DNA of 22,170 nucleotides from JAJDGF01 sp031549325 (lineage in GTDB: Bacteria > Bacillota > Clostridia > Christensenellales > Aristaeellaceae): NCBI GenBank assembly GCA_031549325.1, contig JAVBQA010000055.1, positions 1 to 22,170 on the forward strand, in the 5' to 3' direction. The notes under the pieces were generated by a model. It saw nothing but the letters and a program-made list of their open reading frames with translations, was not told the DNA's origin and ran no database searches. Numbering within the stretch: the stretch's first letter is position 1; each line of letters begins with the position of its first letter. Of the stretch, positions 22,030-22,170 are shown piece after piece. Made by a program: the position numbers and the translations under genes.

Positions 22030-22170
22030 AGCGGACGACCGGCACTGGACGCCCATCACTGATAAACGGTGGCGGGCACGCGCAGCGGGTGGCGCCCCCC
22101 CGTTGTATACCCCGAGCCCGCCGCGGGCCCCAAATGCCCGCGGGCCCGAGACACACCCCCCCCCAACCCC
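22030..22170. other. Gene-free GC-rich end of the window with a short hairpin
   Basis: No gene is seen. CCGCGGGC (22121-22128) pairs with GCCCGCGG (22136-22143) around CCCAAAT, a possible weak terminator after the cupin gene but without a T-run. Long C runs follow at the edge. Confidence 0.45.

Noticed and set aside
1..22170. CRISPR arrays, tRNA or rRNA genes, insertion sequences, phage or defence genes
   Set aside because: I looked for spaced direct repeats, cloverleaf-like sequences and transposase or integrase motifs on both strands and saw none.

Overview
The window is a gene-dense chromosomal stretch of high-GC, low-complexity-poor DNA, with no tRNA, rRNA, CRISPR array or transposase that I can see. 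Several traits suggest a GC-rich uncultured Clostridia-type Firmicute, probably gut-associated: strong AGGAGG-like ribosome binding sites, occasional TTG/GTG starts, a tyrosine-kinase/PHP-phosphatase/LCP exopolysaccharide locus, an ECF sigma factor paired with a DUF4179-like membrane protein, and an XRE-cupin regulator. This placement is inference; no marker here fixes the genus.

Layout. (1) 1-694, plus: the 3' end of an AlkA-type DNA glycosylase, then an Ogt-type methyltransferase, a small alkylation-repair pair. (2) 795-3914, plus: four early shikimate-pathway genes (DAHP synthase, aroB, aroE, aroQ). Each junction is a 4-bp ATGA overlap, and the run ends at a bidirectional terminator. The DAHP synthase lacks its usual N-terminal regulatory domain. 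(3) 3969-8817, minus: a six-gene exopolysaccharide control and priming operon (Wzz-tyrosine kinase fusion, PHP phosphatase, two unrecognised secreted proteins, LCP protein, priming sugar transferase). It is driven by an extended -10 promoter at the edge of an AT-rich spacer. (4) 8818-9473: a 656-bp spacer with that promoter, inverted repeats and no convincing gene. (5) 9474-16139, minus: DUF4179-like putative anti-sigma factor, ECF sigma factor, recF, typA/bipA and prfC; prfC has a near-consensus promoter. (6) 16406-20251, plus: a 67-residue copper-chaperone-like HMA protein, then dnaE, probably from one extended -10 promoter. (7) 20314-21015: a secreted SIMPL-domain protein, ending at a very long hairpin. 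(8) 21091-22029: a Dabb-domain protein and an XRE-cupin regulator, divergent from two overlapping, symmetrical extended -10 promoters. (9) 22030-22170: GC-rich palindromic sequence without a gene.

How the genes work together. The aro operon would carry carbon from PEP and erythrose-4-phosphate to shikimate. In the exopolysaccharide operon, kinase and phosphatase would set polymer length and output, the sugar transferase would load the first sugar on the lipid carrier, and the LCP protein would attach polymer to the wall. No polymerase, flippase or other glycosyltransferase is present, so those must lie elsewhere. I did not find a clearly new defence or mobile system. The most unusual signals are the two unknown secreted proteins in the polysaccharide operon, the apparent AUC start of the sigma factor, the domain-deleted DAHP synthase, the symmetrical divergent promoter, and dispersed-repeat-like sequence at the end of recF and before typA.
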